DNA from: Parvularculaceae bacterium
GTDB lineage: Bacteria; Pseudomonadota; Alphaproteobacteria; Caulobacterales; Parvularculaceae
Direction of reading: 5' to 3'
Length of the DNA: 9,929 nucleotides
NCBI GenBank assembly: GCA_004213235.1
Contig: SHAI01000079.1
Coordinates: 1 to 9,929, forward strand
Shown: piece after piece, positions 5,765 to 9,929 of the stretch
How the letters are laid out: each line of letters starts with the position of its first letter
How positions within the stretch are numbered: the first letter of the stretch is position 1
Notes under the pieces: generated by a model
Databases searched by the model: none
Told to the model about the DNA's origin: nothing
Seen by the model: the letters and a program-made list of their open reading frames with translations, nothing else
Made by a program: the position numbers and the translations under genes

Positions 5765-5956
5765 TTAACTGAAGTCAACCGCGCGGCCATTGCGCTCCCA
5801 ATCCCCGTATCGCGTGGGTTCCGGGCCGGCCGGGCCGCCTTTTTCACGTGCGCGAGCGTCTGCTTCAGCTTTGGCGCGGCGTTCGGCCGCCTCCGCCAGG
5901 GCGCGCCGGGCAGCGGGGGGTAAGTCCTTTTGCGGGGGTTGTCGCGAATCTTCCAT
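5765..5956 (-). CDS. DUF1674 protein (SDHAF4-like succinate dehydrogenase assembly factor)
   Basis: This small protein of 63 residues ends in PTRYGDWERNGRAVDFS (47-63), the hallmark C terminus of DUF1674, the family of mitochondrial SDHAF4/Sdh8. Those proteins bind the flavinated SdhA subunit and help it join the complex; a similar role in bacteria is inferred. The rest is a charged, alanine-rich helix (AARRALAEAAERRAKAEADARAREK), with no signal peptide or membrane segment. I chose ATG at 5956, with AGAGG 6 nt upstream. The same frame stays open to 6328, but that extension runs antisense through htpX and has no family similarity. The gene is divergent from htpX. The preceding inverted repeat and terminator suggest a single-gene transcript. 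Confidence 0.88.
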   Translation of the reverse strand: MEDSRQPPQKDLPPAARRALAEAAERRAKAEADARAREKGGPAGPEPTRYGDWERNGRAVDFS

Positions 5957-5957
5957 G

Positions 5958-5986
5958 TTGAACCTCTGCTTTACCCAACACATATA
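5958..5986 (+). promoter_or_regulatory. Possible htpX promoter
   Basis: In the 74-bp divergent space, TTGAAC (5958-5963) and CATATA (5981-5986) are 17 bp apart on the plus strand and would give a leader of roughly 38 nt before the htpX ATG. The -35 is fair and the -10 weak. A heat-shock sigma factor could be involved, since htpX is often under stress control, but I see no clear RpoH consensus. Confidence 0.25.
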
Positions 5987-6030
5987 AGCGTTCCAGACGG
6001 TTTGACCATAAATCTGCCAAGAGGAGCGGC

Positions 6031-6921
6031 ATGAACAATTTACGCACCTTCGCCTTGATAGCGATTTTAACCAGCCTTTTCGGCGTGATCGGGCTGATGC
6101 TCGGCGGGGCCGGCGGCATGGTGCTGGCGCTCGTCTTTGCTGCAGGCTCAAACCTGTTCGCCTATTGGAACGCCGATAAAATCGTTCTGCGCATGTACAA
6201 CGCGCAGGAGGTCGACGAGACTCATAGTTCCGGGCTGATCCGGCGCTATGCCGCATCGACAAAAGCGCTTGCCATAAATGCCGGCATGCCCGTGCCAAAG
6301 ATTTATGTGGTGGAAAACCCCCAGCCAAACGCCTTCGCCACGGGCCGCAATCCGGAAAATGCCGCCGTTGCAGCGACCACGGGCCTGCTTCGCATGCTCA
6401 CCGACGAAGAAGTCGCCGGGGTCATGGCCCATGAACTGGCGCATGTGAAAAACCGCGACACCTTGACCATGACGGTCACGGCGACGATTGCCGGGGCGAT
6501 TACAACATTGGCGAATTTTGCCATGTTTTTCGGCGGCGGCCAGAGAAACGGTGGCGGCATCATTGGTGCCATCGCGATCATGATCCTGGCACCGATGGCG
6601 GCGGGCCTGGTACAGATGGCGATCAGTCGCGGGCGTGAATATGAAGCCGATCGCATTGGTGCAGAGATTTGCGGCAGACCAGACTGGCTGGCGTCTGCCT
6701 TAGCAAAGATCTCCAACGGTGCGGCACGAATTCCCAACGATACCGCAGAAATGCACCCTGAAACCGGCCAGTTAATGATCATCAATCCATTGTCTGGCAA
6801 AGGCCGGGACAATCTTTTTTCAACCCATCCGGCCACCCAAAGCCGGATTGACCAGCTAATGGCGATGGCCGGTGCCCAGCGCACTCACAATCCACCGCGG
6901 CAAGCAGGGCCTTGGGGCTAA
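6031..6921 (+). CDS. htpX: HtpX membrane zinc metalloprotease
   Basis: This 296-residue M48-family protease of the inner membrane degrades misfolded membrane proteins, with overlapping duties to FtsH in characterised bacteria. Two N-terminal membrane segments (about 7-27 and 30-47) precede the catalytic domain. The zinc motif HELAH is at 134-138 (His134, His138, catalytic Glu135). The third ligand is Glu203 in SRGREYEAD (199-207). Two more hydrophobic stretches lie at about 148-168 and 177-198. PKIYVVENPQPNAFATGR (89-106) and FSTHPATQSRI (263-273) are typical of HtpX. Length is normal. ATG at 6031 has GAGGAG 4 nt upstream. The short C-terminal tail (THNPPRQAGPWG) is not conserved. It is divergent from DUF1674 and followed 47 bp later by a DUF2721 gene on the same strand, perhaps co-transcribed. 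Confidence 0.96.
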   Translation: MNNLRTFALIAILTSLFGVIGLMLGGAGGMVLALVFAAGSNLFAYWNADKIVLRMYNAQEVDETHSSGLIRRYAASTKALAINAGMPVPKIYVVENPQPNAFATGRNPENAAVAATTGLLRMLTDEEVAGVMAHELAHVKNRDTLTMTVTATIAGAITTLANFAMFFGGGQRNGGGIIGAIAIMILAPMAAGLVQMAISRGREYEADRIGAEICGRPDWLASALAKISNGAARIPNDTAEMHPETGQLMIINPLSGKGRDNLFSTHPATQSRIDQLMAMAGAQRTHNPPRQAGPWG

Positions 6922-6968
6922 TATCGGGCGCGGCAAAGCCCCCCCCTGACCGTTTCGGAGTGGACGAC

Positions 6969-7424
6969 ATGGAACCTATCAGCACCTCGCACGCAGTTGG
7001 CGAAGTCATTCAACTCGCCCTGGCACCGGTTTTCCTGCTGGTCGCGCTCGGGTCTTTTCTGAATGTTGTCACCCAGCGACTTGCCCGCGCCATCGATCGC
7101 GCAAGGGCCCTGGAAGCTCTATATATCGCTAACCCAGACAGTAGCGAGAGCCTCTGCACGTCAGCAGAACTGATTGCGCTGGACCGCCGGATTGCCCATT
7201 CACAATGGGCGATCAATTTCTGCGGAGTCTCAGCGCTACTTACCGCGCTCCTGGTGATGATCCTGTTCCTGACCGATCTTGTTGCCTTTGATGCGGGTAC
7301 CGCGATTGCCGTTTTATTTTGCCTTGCCCTTGGCGCACTGATCCTTGCCCTTGGCGCATTCATGGTAGAGATTTTTATCGCCACCCGCACCATCCGTGTC
7401 AGGACGGACCTGCTCAAGCGCTAG
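6969..7424 (+). CDS. DUF2721 small membrane protein
   Basis: This 151-residue predicted inner-membrane protein belongs to DUF2721, whose function is unknown. Three hydrophobic segments are visible at about 15-35, 83-103 and 110-137, with a charged cytoplasm-like stretch between the first two. The family-like region is LAPVFLLVALGSFLNVVTQRL followed at once by ARAIDRARALE (17-49), and a basic C-terminal tail (ATRTIRVRTDLLKR) ends the protein. I chose ATG at 6969, with GGAG about 8 nt upstream. In-frame upstream starts (GTG at 6960, TTG at 6912) are less likely: the first overlaps the ribosome-binding site and the second begins inside htpX. It follows htpX by 47 bp and may share its transcript. 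It ends 9 bp from the convergent polA stop. Confidence 0.8.
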   Translation: MEPISTSHAVGEVIQLALAPVFLLVALGSFLNVVTQRLARAIDRARALEALYIANPDSSESLCTSAELIALDRRIAHSQWAINFCGVSALLTALLVMILFLTDLVAFDAGTAIAVLFCLALGALILALGAFMVEIFIATRTIRVRTDLLKR

Positions 7425-7433
7425 GCTGATCAT

Positions 7434-9929
7434 CTAGTGCGCCTCATCCCAATTGGCCCCCACCCCGGCCTCAACGACCAGCGGTACGGAAATTTTGACC
7501 GCCGGCTCAGCGGCTTGCGCCATAATCTTTTCAACCAGCGCACAAACATCCGCCGCCTCACCCGCCGGGCATTCGAAAATCAATTCATCATGCACCTGCA
7601 ATAACATGCGCGCTGCGTGGTTTGCTTTCTTTAACGCTGGCGGGATCCGAACCATGGCACGACGGATAACATCGGCCGCTGCCCCCTGGATCGGCGCGTT
7701 GATTGACTGGCGCTCAGCATAGCCGCGCATGGCTGGGTTTTTATCATTGACACCGCCGACATAGGTGCGCCGACCAAAAATCGTTTCCACGAAGCCATCA
7801 GCACGTGCCGTCGCCACAGTGTCGTCCATATACCGACGAATGCCGGGAAATTTCTCAAAGTAAGCGTCGATATAATCCTTCGCATCCCGGCGGGAAATGC
7901 CCAATTGATTCGCCAGCCCGAAGGCTGAAATACCATAAATGATGCCGAAGTTTATCGCCTTGGCGCGGCGGCGGATCATCGGGTCCATGCCTTCGATCGG
8001 CACACCAAACATTTCCGATGCCGTCAATGCATGAATATCAACCCCGTTGGCGAAAGCCTCTTTCATCGTGGTGAGGTCTGCAATATGCGCAAGTAGCCGC
8101 AACTCAATCTGGCTATAATCTGCCGATATCAGCACATTGCCCTTTTCAGGCACAAATGCGGTACGAATCTTACGTCCATCTTCTGTCCGTATCGGGATAT
8201 TTTGGAGATTTGGCTCATTCGACGCCAACCGGCCTGTTGTCGTCGCCGCCAGCGAATAAGACGTGTGAACACGGCCCGTCTCCCGATTGACGGCAAGGGG
8301 TAATGCGTCTGTATAGGTACTTTTCAACTTTGCCAGACTACGCCAGTCCAGAATGGCACGTGGCAAATCATGACCTTCAGCGGCCAATTGTTCCAATACA
8401 TCCGCCTTGGTTGACCATGCACCTTTGGCGGTTTTCTTGCCCCCCGGCAGGCCGAGTTTGCCAAACAGGATTTCAGAAATCTGTTTCGGCGAGCCGATAT
8501 TAAAAGCCTCCCCCGCCGCTTCATGAGCTGCAGCCTCATGGCCGGCCATGCGTTGCGCAAAATCGGCAGAAAGCCGGGCCAGAACAGCGGTATCGATTTT
8601 AACGCCCTCGCGCTCCATGCCCGCAATCACGCCAACCAATGGCCGTTCCAATGTTTCGTAGACAGTGGTTTTTTGTTCAGCCGACAAACGCGGCTTCAAT
8701 GATTGATGAAGACGCAAGGTTATGTCCGCATCTTCCGCCGCATATTTGGCGGCAATCTTTATGGGAATTTCATCGAACGTCTTCTGCTTTTTTCCGGTGC
8801 CCGCGATATCGCTGAATTTGATCGTATCATGATCAAGGTGCCGCCTGGAAAGTTCATCCATACCATGCCCGCCGCGTCCGCAATCAAGGGCATAAGATAT
8901 CAGCATGGTGTCGTCGATTGGCGTGACTTCAACGCCATAGCGTGCCAGCACATTTATATCGTATTTGAGGTTTTGCCCGACTTTCAAGACCGCCGGATCC
9001 TTCAGCACTGGCGCCATGATCTTCAGCGCTTTTTCAAGGGGCATTTGCCGCCTGGCGTCCTCGTCTTCGTTTTCCAGATCAAGCCCGCCGCCGCCATGCC
9101 CAAGGGGGACATAACACGCATTGCCCGCCCCAATGGCAAGCGAAACCCCGACAAGGCGGGCAGCCATGGCATTCAAACTGTCCGTTTCCGTATCAACCGA
9201 AAGGACGCCGCGTTCATAGGCGCGCGCCACGAACGCTTCCAACGCGGCTTCATCAAAAATGGTCTGATAGGTCACCTCGCCAGGTGCCGGTGCGGCCACG
9301 GTCGATCCCGCCGAACTTCCCGCTACCTTATCCGGGCTTAAATCCGCAAACACCCGGCGTTTGATGGTGGTGAACTGCATTTCATCGAAAAACGCGCCCA
9401 GCCTTTCCGTATCGATATCATTTAAGACAAAGTCCTCAACCTGCTCCGGCAGGGGCACATCATCCTTGAGCGTTACAAGCAGCTTGGATATTCGAGCCGC
9501 ATCGGCGAATTCGATGAGGTTTTCCCGGCGTTTCTTCTGTTTGATTTCGCCCGCCCGATCGAGCAGCGTTTCAACATCACCATATTCCCCGATCAATTGC
9601 GCCGCTGTCTTAATGCCGATACCCGGCACGCCTGGCACATTATCGACGCTGTCGCCGGCAAGCGCCTGAATGTCGATGACATGCTCAGGACCAAGACCGA
9701 ATTTCTCGATAACTTCTTCGCGGCCGATCCGTTTGTTCTTCATCGTATCAAACATGGTCACCTGATCGGAAACCAGCTGCATGAGGTCTTTGTCCGACGA
9801 AATAATGACGCATTCCCCGCCTTTGCGCTCTATCTCCCGCGCATAGGAAGCAATGAGATCGTCGGCCTCAAAGCCTTCCATTTCAATACAGGGCACACCA
9901 AAAGCACGCGTCGCGTCGCGCACCAACGC
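7434..9929 (-). CDS. polA: DNA polymerase I, C-terminal ~830 residues, start beyond window edge
   Basis: This is a nearly complete Pol I, which fills gaps and removes RNA primers during Okazaki-fragment maturation and repair. The frame is open to the right edge; about 95-100 N-terminal residues are missing by comparison with E. coli. Numbering from the Leu codon at 9926: the 5' nuclease part shows FEADD (19-23), SSDKD (43-47) and the helix-3-turn-helix GDSVDNVPGVPGIG (91-104). The 3'-5' proofreading domain (about 220-410) keeps Asp245 and Glu247 (VDTET), Asp323 (KYD) and Tyr395/Asp399 (YAAED). The polymerase has motif A Asp603 (SADYSQIELR), O-helix Lys656, Phe660 and Tyr664 (AKAINFGIIYG) and motif C Asp780-Glu781 (QVHDE). 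Phe660 is the E. coli Phe762 equivalent, which disfavours dideoxynucleotides. All three activities therefore look intact, apart from the unseen N terminus. Confidence 0.97.
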   Translation of the reverse strand, partial: ALVRDATRAFGVPCIEMEGFEADDLIASYAREIERKGGECVIISSDKDLMQLVSDQVTMFDTMKNKRIGREEVIEKFGLGPEHVIDIQALAGDSVDNVPGVPGIGIKTAAQLIGEYGDVETLLDRAGEIKQKKRRENLIEFADAARISKLLVTLKDDVPLPEQVEDFVLNDIDTERLGAFFDEMQFTTIKRRVFADLSPDKVAGSSAGSTVAAPAPGEVTYQTIFDEAALEAFVARAYERGVLSVDTETDSLNAMAARLVGVSLAIGAGNACYVPLGHGGGGLDLENEDEDARRQMPLEKALKIMAPVLKDPAVLKVGQNLKYDINVLARYGVEVTPIDDTMLISYALDCGRGGHGMDELSRRHLDHDTIKFSDIAGTGKKQKTFDEIPIKIAAKYAAEDADITLRLHQSLKPRLSAEQKTTVYETLERPLVGVIAGMEREGVKIDTAVLARLSADFAQRMAGHEAAAHEAAGEAFNIGSPKQISEILFGKLGLPGGKKTAKGAWSTKADVLEQLAAEGHDLPRAILDWRSLAKLKSTYTDALPLAVNRETGRVHTSYSLAATTTGRLASNEPNLQNIPIRTEDGRKIRTAFVPEKGNVLISADYSQIELRLLAHIADLTTMKEAFANGVDIHALTASEMFGVPIEGMDPMIRRRAKAINFGIIYGISAFGLANQLGISRRDAKDYIDAYFEKFPGIRRYMDDTVATARADGFVETIFGRRTYVGGVNDKNPAMRGYAERQSINAPIQGAAADVIRRAMVRIPPALKKANHAARMLLQVHDELIFECPAGEAADVCALVEKIMAQAAEPAVKISVPLVVEAGVGANWDEAH

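Noticed and set aside
4767..5768. 333-codon open frame on the plus strand
   Set aside because: It is antisense to the large acyl-CoA dehydrogenase, whose motifs are unmistakable. The plus-strand product has no recognisable domain, and long antisense frames are common in GC-rich coding sequence.
5957..6328. N-terminal extension of the DUF1674 frame to 187 codons
   Set aside because: The extra part runs antisense through the start of htpX, has no family similarity, and the internal ATG at 5956 has a good ribosome-binding site and gives the normal family length.
6912..6968. Longer DUF2721 protein starting at TTG 6912 or GTG 6960
   Set aside because: The first overlaps the htpX end and adds a proline- and glycine-rich, non-family stretch. 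The second abuts the GGAG motif, leaving no spacing. The ATG at 6969 fits better.
7421..7436. CTAG...CTAG inverted repeat as a bidirectional terminator
   Set aside because: Arms are only 4 bp, AT/GC mixed, and there is no T-run on either side.
8703..9341. 212-codon open frame on the plus strand
   Set aside because: It is antisense to the proofreading domain of polA, with no plausible domain of its own.
1..9929. CRISPR array, tRNA, rRNA, insertion sequence, prophage or toxin-antitoxin genes
   Set aside because: No regularly spaced long repeats, cloverleaf-like sequences, transposase or integrase motifs, or paired small toxin-antitoxin frames were seen on either strand.

Overview
The window looks like an ordinary chromosomal stretch from an alphaproteobacterium. 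The evidence is the moderate-to-high GC content, the DUF1674 gene lying divergently beside htpX (an arrangement I recall from Alphaproteobacteria), the Pol I sequence, and the style of the fatty-acid genes. I cannot name a genus. Coding density is high. I see no phage, insertion-sequence, CRISPR, tRNA or rRNA signal.

Region 1 (1-5603, all minus strand) is an acyl-CoA catabolism cluster, transcribed from right to left. The order is: a large FadE-type acyl-CoA dehydrogenase (5603-4398), a MAPEG membrane protein (4342-3935), a second acyl-CoA dehydrogenase subunit (3861-2722), a MaoC/NodN-type (R)-enoyl-CoA hydratase (2710-2255), an OsmC-family protein (2222-1773), an MFE-2-like short-chain dehydrogenase (1761-856), a 328-bp gap, and a thiolase cut by the left edge (527-<1). 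Together these supply all four steps of a beta-oxidation round: dehydrogenation, hydration, oxidation and thiolysis. The hydratase and dehydrogenase families point to an (R)-3-hydroxyacyl-CoA intermediate, as in peroxisomal MFE-2, rather than the (S) route of FadB. The two dehydrogenases have complementary active-site features and may form one hetero-oligomeric enzyme. Several genes are tightly packed, with stop codons overlapping the next ribosome-binding site. The substrate (fatty acid, branched acid, steroid or terpenoid side chain) cannot be read from the sequence.

Region 2 (5604-6030) holds a leader, a probable Rho-independent terminator, the small DUF1674 (SDHAF4-like) gene on the minus strand, and a 74-bp divergent intergenic space.

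Region 3 (6031-7424, plus strand) carries htpX, a membrane zinc metalloprotease for membrane-protein quality control, followed by a small DUF2721 membrane protein.

Region 4 (7434-9929, minus strand) is polA, DNA polymerase I, missing only about 95-100 N-terminal residues beyond the right edge. All three domains are recognisable and the catalytic residues inside the window are intact. It converges on the DUF2721 gene with only 9 bp between the stop codons.

I did not find a clearly new biological system. The points most worth a second look are the complementary acyl-CoA dehydrogenase pair, a near-identical 14-17 nt leader element shared by the first dehydrogenase and the thiolase, the OsmC and MAPEG genes set inside a beta-oxidation operon, and the unexplained 328-bp gap before the thiolase.
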